Source: Hygrocybe punicea (Eukaryota; Basidiomycota; Agaricomycetes; Agaricales; Hygrophoraceae). Taken from it: DNA of 64,000 bases. The translations under genes and the position numbers were made by a program. The notes beneath the pieces were generated by a model, which worked only from the letters and a program-made list of their open reading frames with translations, did not search any database and had not been told where the DNA came from. This document shows, piece after piece, positions 42,730 to 52,855 of this stretch (position 1 is its first letter; each line of letters starts with the position of its first letter). The stretch spans positions 3,410,001 to 3,474,000 of the forward strand of contig OY744464.1 of assembly GCA_963556145.1 (NCBI GenBank). The letters run 5' to 3'.

Positions 42730-44927
42730 GCTTCGCTTCGAGGGTACGTTGGAATTGTCGCCGATCTGTTCGAATTTGGATTGCGTATTGTAATCGTCTG
42801 GTCTTCGTTGCGGTAATTCTTGACAACACTTTCCGTAAGTATGTCGAACGGTCGTCCCAGGAGAATATGGTACATGGGGTCACGGATGACATGCATCTGC
42901 AGGAAAAGCGTGATGTCGCCAATTTTACAAGGAACATTCCGTGCAAGACCCAGGGACTGATCAATCGAACCATTCGCCGACTGCATATTGAGACGAATCG
43001 CCGGGTCGTAGGGGAGACTAAACTGATGACAGACGTCTTCCGACATTGCGACGATTTGCGAACCAGGGTCAATGATGCTACCGACTTGTTCTTGTCCATC
43101 AACAAGCAAATTAACGGCGTGTAGAGCGTGCGATTCTTTTGCGACGGTAAGGATTTCAGGAATTTTGCCTGGCGAGAGACTCATGAGGTAGGTCTCATAT
43201 GGGTCAGGAACAATGATGGGTTGCGGTTCAGTGGAGGCACTTTTGCAAGTGTTCTCGCATGACGCAAAAGGAAGTGGGTCGTTGGCAAAGATGTTAACTT
43301 TTACCGGCGATGCACCAGGAGGTTGGACACGCTTGGGCGTAATATCATCGCGAAGTTTTGAACGACAGTCCGGAGAAATTGAGAACAATTCCATTGGTGT
43401 GAGCGTGACACAGGGAGCCGCCATAGAGCACGAGTAAACCTCACTAATAATCTTAGAGTCCTGGATAGGGGCTTGAGTGCGATACGCAGGTTCTTTATCC
43501 TTAGATTGTTTTAACAGCGGACCTGCAAAATTATGTTCGTGTGGCGGGCGGTACGTGGTTTCCGGTGCAGATGTGAAGGGATGGATGGGTGGTTCTGCGG
43601 TAGGAGCGGGTGTCACAGGCAAAGGGGCTTGTTGCGCAGTTGATTGATCAGGCACGGGCTGAGCGCATGGATGAGGTAAACTGGTGGTAGATGGGACGGG
43701 TTTGAGCTGATGAGAAATCTCTACACCGTCAAATTTTACCTTTTTAAGCGTGAATAGTTCGCGCTCCAGTTCCTCAATGCACAAGTCATTAGAGCTCATC
43801 GCCGATGCCAGGATGTTGGCGTGAACTGCAGGAGATATGCTATACATCATTTGACCAACATTGTTGGTATTGGTTTGTTGTGTTGCAGCTAATTGACCGG
43901 GATTGCGACGATGCCATTCATCGATGCGCTCCTTCATAGAATTGCCAGGTAATTGGCGCGGGCAGAAAGCGCCAGAGGGTAGAATGATTTTCTTGTCGAT
44001 ATTGTCTCGGATGCGTCCAGCATTGATATATTCAATCACATGTGGGCAGTTTGGCCTAAAGTGACCGGATAGGTTGCAGAAGTGGCAATTGCTATTCGCC
44101 GCTGTCTTGGACTGAGTTGTTCTCATAGGGGGCATATGAGAAGAGGTATGGGGGCATGGAGCAGAGTTTTTAGATGCATGCGGGTCCATAATTTTATTTA
44201 CCGCTTGGACCACAGTATCGACGATGAGTGTGACATCGTCCTGTTTTATCGAAGAAGACTTGGAAGAGGTCGTGGACGTTGGTTTACCTTCTCTAGGTGC
44301 ATTTGTGGGACCGGTACCATGAAGAACAAACTGCGCTGCCGCTTGAATTTCATATAGCGGATAGGGGTCATCGGGAAAGTGATCAGGTAGCTTCAGCTGT
44401 AGTCGCTGCATGACGCGCATCCAGAGACACTTTTGAAACCTGCAAATGTACGCGCGACTTTGCTCAGCTTCGGAGATGCGATTCTTTTTACAGAGAAATT
44501 TCGTGATAGTGAGGAATGTGCGATGATAAGCGCCAAGCTCTATGATGTTTGCGATTCCCGACTGATGTTGTTTCTCAACGAGTTTCTCCATATCCGATAT
44601 GGACCATTTCCTTTCATCTTCCGAACCAGGATAAAGCTTATACACAGCCTTTGTGAACTCTTCATAAGTCAATGCCGGCAAGTACTCATCGAGCGATTCC
44701 CAAAGTTCAGCGGTGTCTATGTTGAGATAGCGCAACACATATCTCTTTTTGTCGACAGCATCAGCTATTGCGCATGAATCAAATTGGGCCTCGAGCTCAT
44801 CAAAGTATCGGTGAAGTTCACGTGGGTGCTCTTGCGAGAAGCTGGGAGTGGTATTATGACCGCAAGCGGGCATTTGCGGTGGTGTCGCCATTGTTTGAGC
44901 TGCGAGTGGTGGCGTGGGTGGACGCAA
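42726..44927 (-). CDS. gag: Gypsy-2 gag-protease
   Basis: Open for 733 codons. The first ATG in frame lies a few residues after the upstream limit (MATPPQMPACG). Capsid-like part to about residue 205 (FDELEAQFD, YLNIDTAELWESL, LYPGSEDERKW, KFLCKKNRIS), CCHC zinc knuckle at about 281-294 (CHFCNLSGHFRPNC), the conserved FCPRQLPGNSMKERIDEWH, then a Pro-rich linker, and a retropepsin (about 620-700) with SIIDPGSQIV and YHILLGRPFD. The catalytic triplet is D-P-G rather than D-S/T-G, as in the family copy here. It forms particles and processes the precursor. No stop is seen, so the frame may still be functional although pol downstream is cut off. Confidence 0.88.
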   Translation of the reverse strand: MRPPTPPLAAQTMATPPQMPACGHNTTPSFSQEHPRELHRYFDELEAQFDSCAIADAVDKKRYVLRYLNIDTAELWESLDEYLPALTYEEFTKAVYKLYPGSEDERKWSISDMEKLVEKQHQSGIANIIELGAYHRTFLTITKFLCKKNRISEAEQSRAYICRFQKCLWMRVMQRLQLKLPDHFPDDPYPLYEIQAAAQFVLHGTGPTNAPREGKPTSTTSSKSSSIKQDDVTLIVDTVVQAVNKIMDPHASKNSAPCPHTSSHMPPMRTTQSKTAANSNCHFCNLSGHFRPNCPHVIEYINAGRIRDNIDKKIILPSGAFCPRQLPGNSMKERIDEWHRRNPGQLAATQQTNTNNVGQMMYSISPAVHANILASAMSSNDLCIEELERELFTLKKVKFDGVEISHQLKPVPSTTSLPHPCAQPVPDQSTAQQAPLPVTPAPTAEPPIHPFTSAPETTYRPPHEHNFAGPLLKQSKDKEPAYRTQAPIQDSKIISEVYSCSMAAPCVTLTPMELFSISPDCRSKLRDDITPKRVQPPGASPVKVNIFANDPLPFASCENTCKSASTEPQPIIVPDPYETYLMSLSPGKIPEILTVAKESHALHAVNLLVDGQEQVGSIIDPGSQIVAMSEDVCHQFSLPYDPAIRLNMQSANGSIDQSLGLARNVPCKIGDITLFLQMHVIRDPMYHILLGRPFDILTESVVKNYRNEDQTITIRNPNSNRSATIPTYPRSEA

Positions 44928-45350
44928 TGAGGTAGACGACGAGGGGGTGCTTGGTAGAATAGGAATAGAAGAATCGAGAGTGGATGTGGATGGTAAGTTA
45001 GAAAGTGGACCGGAAGAGGGGTCAGAAGTGTGTCGAGATAAAGAACTGCTAGCTGGTGTGGGAGATTGTGGATTGTAATCGCGTGGAGAATCATGAAAAT
45101 CAAGAGGTGTGCGAGGTGAATGAGAACAAAATCAATGTGAGGTATCATGTTCGGAATCGGAGGAACTTTCAGTGAGTTCATCAAGATCGCTGTCAAAGTT
45201 GGGGATATTCCCAGAGGTCGTCGCACATTGTTGCGCTTGACGCTGTACTGAGCTACGAGTACGATATCTGTTGGTAGCTATGGTGCTCGAACTAGATGCG
45301 TTAGTCAAAGGAGTGGTTTAGATTTTAAGTCCCCTTGTGGTGGGCTCCAG
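44928..45350 (-). other. Gypsy-2 leader with primer-binding site
   Basis: Starts on the minus strand just past the 5' LTR with TTTTC TGGAGCCCACCACAAGG. Continues as Ser/Pro-coding but ATG-less sequence into gag. The primer site is the same type as in the LARD at 16620. Confidence 0.75.
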
Positions 45351-45552
45351 AAAATGATGCGGTTTCCACGTCTATAACCCCGGATAAAGAGATAATAAAA
45401 GATGAAAACGTCGCAAAGGTGCAAACGGGACTTGGGACACTCCCAAGTCCCGTTTGCACCTTTGCGACGTTTTCATCTTTTATTATCTCTTTATCCGGGG
45501 TTATAGACGTGGAAACCGCATCATTTTCTAGAGCCCACCGTGAGGGGACTTA
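45326..45552. repeat. Inverted duplication of gypsy-2 U5 and primer site
   Basis: A 112-bp inverted repeat centred on CAC at 45438-45440. The left arm is the normal primer site plus U5 end of the 5' LTR. The right arm is a reversed copy including TCATTTTCTAGAGCCCACCGTGAGGGG, with several transitions relative to TTGTGGTGGGCTCCAG. The LTR then repeats GGACTTGGGACACTCCC and continues. The 3' LTR lacks this duplication. Confidence 0.9.
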
Positions 45553-46321
45553 GTGCGAACAGGACTTGGGACACTCCCGACAATAACGTGATAATGCATG
45601 ATAATATGCGCGATCAAATAAACAAATGTGGAGGGTCGCGAGATAACGCAATATCGCAATGCAGTGATAAACAAGAATTGGAAGGCTTAGCTGGGTGTCC
45701 TAGATGACAGCGCGATACGCAGTGATGACGCGATGAGACAAGGGTTCTACGCTACGACTTGGGTCGTGATAGCGGAGAGTGTGCAACGAGAAAAGACACA
45801 GATTGGAGTAGGAATGACTGGATTTTTAAACTTAAGATGCAAACTAATGGGGAGGGGAGAACTGGGTTCTTCTTCGTTTATTTTCTACTACAGGACATTT
45901 TTTATATTCTAAAGGGATAGGGGGAAAGGGTGGATGAGTGAAATAGAAATGCAGCAAAATATCGCATGAAAGTGACGAAACGGAAACAGAATAGCGAAGG
46001 ATTTGAAATAATGGCGAATATCACATGAAAGTCGGTGAAAAGACGAAGATAAACCGGATGAATTACATTTCTGGTATCGGACTCGGTGTCTGAACGTATA
46101 GGACGTGTTTAACGGTCATGTTTCAGCGTATTGAGACCGGGCTGCGTGGTTAAGATACAGCGAAAATGTTGCAGTCACGCACGTGTCGATCGGCGTAAGT
46201 CGCGCAAGTCACGGGTGGCGCGCTAATGTTTTGCATGTATGCGGGACGCGGAAGAGTTGTAGGGAAAGTAGAATTGGATCCTATGAGAGATTCCGTGCCC
46301 AAAGGGAGAGACTGCGTATCA
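45355..46321 (-). repeat. 5' LTR of gypsy-2
   Basis: 967 bp including the inverted duplication at its U5 end; plus-strand ends TGATGCGGTTTCC and GACTGCGTATCA. Without the duplication it is about 840 bp, like the 3' LTR without its nested LTR. Confidence 0.9.
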
Positions 46322-46325
46322 CCGT

Positions 46326-46696
46326 CCTCGTCCCCGTCCTCGTCCCCGTCATTGTGCCTTGTTGTAGTCCTCATCGTCCTCATTACCGCGTGGCCCTGTT
46401 CCCATTCGTGTTGTCCTTGCCATCCCATTTGCTGTCCCATCCTTGCCATTTCCATCCTCATCATCCCTGTTGCCGTCGTCCTTGGCTCCGTGTCCTCGTT
46501 GTCCCGTTCCCCCATCCCGGTCATCCTCGTTTCCGTCATCTGTTGTTCCCGTCCCCGTCCCCACTGCCCTCCTCATCGTCCTCACCTTCGTTGGCCCTGC
46601 CCATTGTCGTCTTCCCATTGTCGTAGTTCCTGTGCCCACTGTGTCGTCGTCTTCCCCGTTCTTGCCATTGTCGTGTTCGCCCTCGTTCTTGTCTTT
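46326..46696 (-). other. X-II left arm, exon region
   Basis: Continuation of X-II after gypsy-2. Mirror of 54000-54410 (minus strand GACGACGACACAGTGGGCACAGG, GAACAGGGCCACGCGGTAA). Encodes the same Asp/Gly/Arg low complexity as other X arms. It ends at the LINE insertion point, CGTTCTTGTCTTT. Confidence 0.8.
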
Positions 46697-46967
46697 TTTA
46701 TTTTTATTTTTTATTTTTTATTTTTTATCCTAGTTTATTCTCCTTTACGGTACATCGTATGTAGAGATTACTGTGAATTATACTTCTTGTTACAGCAAAG
46801 AGTGCGTGAAGGGCTGAGGCAACGTGTGGGCTCGGCGGTGCCGTTCCCGGTGAGAGTATGTCTCCCATAATAATTGAACCTGGGTGTGGTTAGATTGTAA
46901 GGTAGGGGGACGAGGGGGGTGAAGGCCGGGGGCCAGGGGATGTACGGATCAGGGTGGGGCTGCTGTT

Positions 46968-49900
46968 TCATTCGTATGCGATGTCGGGGACATTTCCAAA
47001 TGCTTGCCGGAGTCGTTGTGTGTCATTGATGTAGCGGAAAAGCGGTGGGAGGTGTTTTGGGGTGCACAGCAGCTTTTTCACGTATCCTGCGTCGCGCCCT
47101 GCCATCCGGCATAGTCTCTGGCGTGCATTATCATGAGCTGGGCAGAACAGGAGGAAGTGGGTGACCGTCTCGTGGTGACGACGACAGCATGGGCAGGTGG
47201 GGGTTTCAGCGCGGTTGATCTTGTGCAGGTGGTGGTTGAGTCCTATGTGGCCCGTGCGCAGCTGCGTGAGGATCGCGAGGTGTTTCTTGGGCAGGGATCG
47301 GGTCACTTTCTGATATGTGGACTGCGTGAAGCTCGGGTCGATCTCCAGGAGTCGCCGGTACCTTGGGGACTGGTGCCATTCCCTATCCACTTGCTTCTTT
47401 AGTTTGCTCAAGAATGTCCTTGCCGCTGCCGCCTTGCTGCACGGTAGAGCGTGCCATAGTGGGGCAGGGATTCCTGTGGCCGCTGTGCTATTCCCTTGCG
47501 CTGCTTTCTTCGCATGGTCATCCGCTACCTCATTGCCATCGATGCCCTCGTGTCCCGGTGTCCACTTAATCGTAAGGTCCATTCTTTTGTGCTGCCTCGT
47601 GACCATGCCTAGCCTCTTGTGGAACAAGTCAAATACGTGGCGTGATGGGCCTGCTTGGAGAGATTTGGCCGCCTGAATCACTGCTTGTCCGTCCACGAAC
47701 ATCGAGACGTCTCGAACCCTCCTTTCTCCTCTCAGCAGCTCTAGTCCCAATACCATGCCTATCCCTTCCCCTTCATGTACCGTGTGATGCTCCTGTTTCC
47801 CTAGCCTGTACCTTCTAACTCTCTTTCTCCTCCGTCCTGCTCTCATCAGTACCGCCGCCGCGCCTATCATCCCATCCAACCCTGATCCGTCGGTGTATAT
47901 CTTTATATCGTTGTTGTCTTGTTCCTGTGCTTCCTTGGCCTTTTCTCTCGACGGCTGTATCTGTGTTTTTATCTCGGGATCCCATTTTGTGTCGTATCTA
48001 CATGTGGTGATCTTCTCCATCTGCTCTGTTTTTATGTTGTAGTCCCATATTAGGTCGTGTATGGGGGTGGGGTGTCTCTTTACCCGGCGTACCCGTGCGT
48101 TCTTGACAGCTTTACTGAGCGGGTGCGTCGGCGGGAGCGTGGCAAGACGTAGAGCCGCCTGGTGTCGAATCCTATCTACTAGAAAATGAAATGGTAAAAG
48201 GTCTGCATGGGCATCTAGGATGTCAGTGGCCGTGGTCGACAATGCGCCGGTGATCATCACTGCCGCCTTGCGTTGTATGCCCGCCAGTTTCCGTGTCATC
48301 GCCGTACCCCCTCCACGTCGCCTATCCCCTGTTCCTTCTCTCTTCTTCGTCGAGCCCATGAAGACCTCTGCAGCGTACAGCATTCTCGGAACTGCAATGG
48401 ACAGGTAGAGTCGTCTCATGATCTTCGCTGGTATTCCCCCTGATGTTTTGGATAGTCTCCGGAACTCCAATAGCCAGTCCTGGCCCTTCTTTAGTGCCGC
48501 CGCTCCCTGTTCCTTCCATCGGAGCTCGCGGTTGATGTGCACGCCCAGGAACTTGATTGATGCCTTGGGGTGTATAAGACTTCCGGCAACGTTAAGCGGC
48601 GGTCCCGTCAACGTGGTTCTTTTTCTTGGGTTGTCTGTGTCCACCCTCCATCGCCGTGTCAGGTCGATCAGTTGGAATTTGTCGATGCCAAATTCGCAGT
48701 TGTGCTCCTTTGCCCACTCCAGAATGCCACCCGGCCTCGCCATTATAGACTCAAGCTTCACATGTGTTTCTTCAAAGCTCCGGCCCACCGCGAGTATGTT
48801 CGAGTCGTCGAGATATAGTATGCCGTATTCCCCGCTGCATGGGACAGGGATGTCGAGTTGGTCTGAGTTGTAGAACAGGTAGCATGTCGGCGAGAGTGGG
48901 CTTCCCTGGTCGAGTCCATTGTCTACATCAAAGGGGTCTGAAGTGAATTCGTCAAAGGTCAGCGTGGTACGACGTGCGGTGAGCGCTCTCTCCAGCCACT
49001 CAGTGATCTCTACTGGCATGCCGCGTTTACGCATATTATGTACCATACGATCGATGGTGGTGCTGGGGAAGGCCCCCTTAACATCTAGTGAGAGGAGCAA
49101 TACTACATTACCTTTGCGCCATTCATCTTTGATTATCTTGCTCATGAATAGGATTGCGTCGGTCGTGCTGCGGCCGGCTCTCCCTCCGAAATGGTTGTTG
49201 GGTAAAATCCTGGTCCTCTCGCTCATGACCGTGATGTCTTCGTTGACACATGAGTTCATCAGCCTCGTGTATCCATCCGACAGTACTATTGGCCGCCATG
49301 CCCCAGGAATCATGTAGTCCGGCTTGCCCGGCTTTTTCAGTACGATCATCTCCGTGACAGCCCAATGCCCTGGGTACGTCCCTAACGTGAAGGTTGCTCT
49401 GAATATGGGGCCGAGGAAGGGGACCAGCATGTCTCCGGCGTTCTTGAATATTGCGTTCGGTGGGGTATTGCGCTTGGTGCCCTTATACGGCTGCATGCGT
49501 TGTATGGCTCTGTGAATTTGTGCATCGGTGATGGGTTGGAATTCCCATGCTGGCGGTGGGTATACATGATCTTCGGGGACTGATGAGGTGGCAGGTTTGC
49601 TGGGGAAGAAGCACTTGTAAAAGGCTTTGCTCTTGTCAGCGTTGGTTGTCAGCTCGCGTCTCGCGTTCGTTGTGGCATCCGTGACATGGAGTGTGGGCAC
49701 CCTCGCCCTCCCTCCATCCGATGCGGGACCTGTTACCAGTCGGCTCGCCATCCATTGACTCGATGTGTCAATGCCCTCCAACCATTCCACCCAATGTGCT
49801 GCCTTAGCTGCCTGTATGTGTGTTGCGTATCCGTGTTTGGCTTTTCTGTACGTCTCGTGAACAGGGTGCCCCTCCATGTGTCTGTGCCGGTATGATTTGT

Positions 49901-50933
49901 TGCCAAGGTTGCGGACTTTCTTCCGTTCTGCCCTCAGGTCCTGATTCCACCATCGTTTGCTGTAGGGTGTTAGTTTGGTTGTAGGGATGCATTTCGTCAC
50001 CGTGTTCCAGACTGCTCCTTCCAGCTCTCCTAGCGCCCGGTGGAAAGAGTCGCTCGATGTGAGTTCTGCTGGAGCTGGGAGGGCGTCTAGGTTGACCTTA
50101 AGCAAATCTCTGAACTCTTTCCAGTCCGCCGCGCGGAAGTTTGGGCGTTGTATTTGCGACCTGGTCGGGGCGGTCAGGTCGAGTGCTGTGACTATCGGGA
50201 AGTGGTCAGTTTTGGCGGGTCTGTCACCTGGCCTTGTGTCGCATAGTGCTACGTGGTCAATTATGGTGCTGGAGCAGAATACGTTGTCGACTCGAGTCAT
50301 GTTGCCTGTCAACATGGATTGCAAGGTTGGTGTGCCTTCCGGTAACGCCATTCTCATGTCGTACCGGGCCAGGAGGTCTAACAGAGGTCCCGCTGCGTCA
50401 AGATTGGTGTTAGTGAAGAGATGATTGTTACGTTCTTCATCCCAGAGCGGGTGGTGACGGTTGAAGTCCCCTGCCAGGATGTAGTGAACTGGGGTCTGGG
50501 CTGGGGCTCGGGCTGTTGCGCTGCCGAGGTATCGTCGCAGTGTTGATATGTTGTTGTTGTTGTTGCAATCATTGTACATGTTGACAATTCTGATGATGCC
50601 AAAGTCACCTTTTATCTCCGCCGCCATGATATCCGGTGAGTCGATCAGTATCGGGGACCATGAGTCAGATCGTAGCCGTCTGTTGACTAATATTATCGAT
50701 CGAGTGTGGCGGGTTGCATGCATGTCATGGTGTCGCGGGGGATATATCACTATGTAGTAAGCGTTGGCTCTCGAAAGCCCCTTGAAATCGAAGTAGGGTT
50801 CCTGTATAAGGATGAAATCGTAGTTAGTTTTGATTGAATCTAGCATGTCGTGCTGGGCTATGAGCGATTTGTTAACGTTCTGTTGCCATAAGGTCAGTGG
50901 TTTCGGTGAGTTGGGAATGGAGGTGGAGGTCAT
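46968..50933 (-). CDS. LINE ORF2: endonuclease, reverse transcriptase, RNase H
   Basis: 1,321 residues with no stop. EEP endonuclease (about 10-240): WQQNVNKS, LIQEPYFD, ILAGDFNRHHPLWD, KTDHFPIV. RT (about 480-770): VLKKPGKPDYMIPGAWRPIVLSD, NHFGGRAGRSTTDAI, LSLDVKGAFPSTT, NGLDQGSPLSPTCYL, catalytic ILYLDDSNI. RNase H (about 1000-1140): IKIYTDGSGLDG, EGEGIGMVLGLELL, SMFVDGQAVIQA, IDGNEVADDHAK. C-terminal finger CPCCRRHHETVTHFLLFC. All catalytic acids are present. It nicks the target, primes from it and removes the RNA strand. The ATG at 50933 overlaps the ORF1 stop (ATGA), so coupled re-initiation is likely. Confidence 0.95.
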   Translation of the reverse strand: MTSTSIPNSPKPLTLWQQNVNKSLIAQHDMLDSIKTNYDFILIQEPYFDFKGLSRANAYYIVIYPPRHHDMHATRHTRSIILVNRRLRSDSWSPILIDSPDIMAAEIKGDFGIIRIVNMYNDCNNNNNISTLRRYLGSATARAPAQTPVHYILAGDFNRHHPLWDEERNNHLFTNTNLDAAGPLLDLLARYDMRMALPEGTPTLQSMLTGNMTRVDNVFCSSTIIDHVALCDTRPGDRPAKTDHFPIVTALDLTAPTRSQIQRPNFRAADWKEFRDLLKVNLDALPAPAELTSSDSFHRALGELEGAVWNTVTKCIPTTKLTPYSKRWWNQDLRAERKKVRNLGNKSYRHRHMEGHPVHETYRKAKHGYATHIQAAKAAHWVEWLEGIDTSSQWMASRLVTGPASDGGRARVPTLHVTDATTNARRELTTNADKSKAFYKCFFPSKPATSSVPEDHVYPPPAWEFQPITDAQIHRAIQRMQPYKGTKRNTPPNAIFKNAGDMLVPFLGPIFRATFTLGTYPGHWAVTEMIVLKKPGKPDYMIPGAWRPIVLSDGYTRLMNSCVNEDITVMSERTRILPNNHFGGRAGRSTTDAILFMSKIIKDEWRKGNVVLLLSLDVKGAFPSTTIDRMVHNMRKRGMPVEITEWLERALTARRTTLTFDEFTSDPFDVDNGLDQGSPLSPTCYLFYNSDQLDIPVPCSGEYGILYLDDSNILAVGRSFEETHVKLESIMARPGGILEWAKEHNCEFGIDKFQLIDLTRRWRVDTDNPRKRTTLTGPPLNVAGSLIHPKASIKFLGVHINRELRWKEQGAAALKKGQDWLLEFRRLSKTSGGIPAKIMRRLYLSIAVPRMLYAAEVFMGSTKKREGTGDRRRGGGTAMTRKLAGIQRKAAVMITGALSTTATDILDAHADLLPFHFLVDRIRHQAALRLATLPPTHPLSKAVKNARVRRVKRHPTPIHDLIWDYNIKTEQMEKITTCRYDTKWDPEIKTQIQPSREKAKEAQEQDNNDIKIYTDGSGLDGMIGAAAVLMRAGRRRKRVRRYRLGKQEHHTVHEGEGIGMVLGLELLRGERRVRDVSMFVDGQAVIQAAKSLQAGPSRHVFDLFHKRLGMVTRQHKRMDLTIKWTPGHEGIDGNEVADDHAKKAAQGNSTAATGIPAPLWHALPCSKAAAARTFLSKLKKQVDREWHQSPRYRRLLEIDPSFTQSTYQKVTRSLPKKHLAILTQLRTGHIGLNHHLHKINRAETPTCPCCRRHHETVTHFLLFCPAHDNARQRLCRMAGRDAGYVKKLLCTPKHLPPLFRYINDTQRLRQAFGNVPDIAYE

Positions 50934-52855
50934 GCATAAAGCTCCTCCGTCGAGGGTGAGTGAATGGGGTGTTGTTGTTGTTGGTGTTGGTGATGACGTT
51001 GAGGCTGGGACGGATGTGGTATGATTGCTCGCGGTGCTGCAGGTGTCGTGTCTGGGTGGGTGGATGTCTGTGTCATGATGTGGGTGGGGCCTTCCAGTGG
51101 TTCGTCAGCCCACCATCCTCCGGAGGTGGGTGGTGCCGGTCTGTCTGTCCAGTAGGTGTGTAGCGTTTGTTGGGCAGACTGTAGCACGGCCCTTTGGTTG
51201 CGTCGGTCATTAGCTGGTGCTGGCGCCATTTGTTGCTGTCCGGCTACTGTGTAGCCTCTGCTGCAGGGTCCCTGATTATCCCGTCCTTCTCTGCTTTGCT
51301 CGTGCCGTTCGTCCATGTGTGGTGCGTTGTTCATGGGCGCGTCATTTCTCCATGCCGTGTCGAAAGTGTTCCGCGTGGGGTCCATATCTATTCTGCCCCA
51401 CGTGCTGGGGTCATTGGTGGGGAAAAGTCTGTACTTAGTGTCCGGGTCTCGATTGCGTGCCCATTGGAGGCGCTCCCTGAAAACCAGGCATTGTCGATCC
51501 GCAGCGCCGTGCCCACATTCTTGACAGTTGGCACATTTCAACCCCCCGGTGCCGCAAAGTTGGTCTGCTGCGCGGTGGAGCCCCGCACAGCGGGCGCATA
51601 CGTCGTGGATGGATTTGCACTCCTTCACGATGTGGCCGAATTTCTGGCACTTCATGCATCTACGTGGATCCATCAGCGCTTTCTTCGCCCTGCATTGCTT
51701 GCCCTCTATGAAAATGCCATATTCCAGTGCATGGTTTGCAGCCTCTCTCGTGCTGAAGCCCATTGTCAAAAATGCAAAGCGCTGTCCCTCTCGACGAAGG
51801 TGGGTCGGCTTGATCCAGCGTGCCTCATATATCGACATTCTGGAGAGTGAGCTGGCCTGCTCCACCCATTTGATTGCCGCTTGGTCATTGGGGTCGAAGG
51901 AGGTGGGGACGTGCTCGGCTATTACTTGGTATGTTCTCGAGCTCCCTGTCGACGTGCCTCCGAATTGCGCCATAAATGCGTGCATTACGTCCTTGGATCG
52001 TAGATAGTTCGCCGCCTGCATGGAATTGAGCGTGTATATTATCGTTCCATATTGAGTTCTGCGCGCTCCTGCGAAAGCCATGCCGTTGGGTTTGTCTGCC
52101 GCCCTCACGCCCATCAGGTCGAGGGCCAGGGTTGCCTTCTCCACCAGCTCTTTCTCAGAGAGGCTCGCCAGTGCATCATCTTGTGTGTCAGGGAGTTTCT
52201 GTACCACAATCTGTCTATCCAACGCGTTCCCCTTCGCTATCGGTGCTGCGTGCTCCGGTGGGATTTGTGTGGCGGCTCTTGCAACTGATGCGAAGGTGGG
52301 TGTACCGTTGTCACTGGGTCGTTCCCGGTTGGATGTCGCTTCTGCCGCCTCGAGCACACTCTTAGTGCGAGTTGTGAGTTCGTTGAAATTAGCACGGAGG
52401 TCGTCCAGTGCGTTCGTCATTAGGGTTGTCGCCCCCCGCAGCGCCTCCTCCTGCTTTCCACTAGCCTGTGTTGCTGCCTCAATCGTTTCGGCTGCCGTGG
52501 TCAGCTTGGGGTATATGAGCTCATCTATTTTCTTGCCCATTCTCACCACCGTCTCGTTGGCCATCGTGTCCAAGTCTATCTCTTCTAGGATGAACGCTAA
52601 GGCCCTGAGGGTGTTGACTGCGGGCCTCGGCAGTTTGGCTATACCCACTGCTGCCTGTAGCAAGACATATGCTAGTCTCTGCGCGGTGACCTTCTCCCCT
52701 TGTGTGATGTACGTGTCTCGTATCAGGGCCGCCCTGGCATCTTTCATGTTGAACACGTCAGTAAGGACACCTGTGGCATCAGCCAGCTCATCCCTAGTTA
52801 GTCTGGTCGCATTTTTGTCTAGATTACCTCCCGGAGTCCGGTTTCTCGAAGTCAT
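50930..52855 (-). CDS. LINE ORF1: RNA-binding gag-like protein
   Basis: 641 residues, start MTSRNRTPGGNLDK, no stop. A helical N-terminal half (ELADATGVLTDVF, TLRALAFILEEIDLD) is followed by a Ser/Thr linker, an RRM-like region (about 220-390, IYTLNSMQAANYLR, FAFLTMGFSTREAANHALEYG), three zinc-knuckle-like motifs (CMKCQKFGHIVKEC, CARCAGLHRAADQLC, CANCQECGHGAADRQC), and a Gln/His/Pro-rich C-terminus. It should bind the LINE RNA in the ribonucleoprotein. It ends EELYA with the stop sharing bases with the ORF2 start. Confidence 0.92.
   Translation of the reverse strand: MTSRNRTPGGNLDKNATRLTRDELADATGVLTDVFNMKDARAALIRDTYITQGEKVTAQRLAYVLLQAAVGIAKLPRPAVNTLRALAFILEEIDLDTMANETVVRMGKKIDELIYPKLTTAAETIEAATQASGKQEEALRGATTLMTNALDDLRANFNELTTRTKSVLEAAEATSNRERPSDNGTPTFASVARAATQIPPEHAAPIAKGNALDRQIVVQKLPDTQDDALASLSEKELVEKATLALDLMGVRAADKPNGMAFAGARRTQYGTIIYTLNSMQAANYLRSKDVMHAFMAQFGGTSTGSSRTYQVIAEHVPTSFDPNDQAAIKWVEQASSLSRMSIYEARWIKPTHLRREGQRFAFLTMGFSTREAANHALEYGIFIEGKQCRAKKALMDPRRCMKCQKFGHIVKECKSIHDVCARCAGLHRAADQLCGTGGLKCANCQECGHGAADRQCLVFRERLQWARNRDPDTKYRLFPTNDPSTWGRIDMDPTRNTFDTAWRNDAPMNNAPHMDERHEQSREGRDNQGPCSRGYTVAGQQQMAPAPANDRRNQRAVLQSAQQTLHTYWTDRPAPPTSGGWWADEPLEGPTHIMTQTSTHPDTTPAAPRAIIPHPSQPQRHHQHQQQQHPIHSPSTEELYA

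Larger units (their letters stand above)
34780..46321 (-). mobile_element. Ty3/gypsy retrotransposon gypsy-2
   Basis: Complete element on the minus strand, flanked by CCGT (34776-34779 and 46322-46325). The flanks join to restore the X-II sequence CATGTCCTCACCCTC-GTCCTCG seen intact at 54380-54410. 5' LTR 45355-46321, primer site TGGAGCCCACCACAAGG just below 45351, gag-protease, linker, pol, a spliced antisense gene, a purine-rich tract AAGGAGGAAAAA next to the 3' LTR (34780-36867). Secondary insertions: a solo LTR in the 3' LTR and a foldback between protease and RT. Coding regions carry few stops. Confidence 0.92.

Noticed and set aside
46183..46870. Plus-strand ORFs of 147-214 residues (Val/Ser/Pro rich)
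   Set aside because: Antisense of the X-II low-complexity exon, crossing into the LINE tail.
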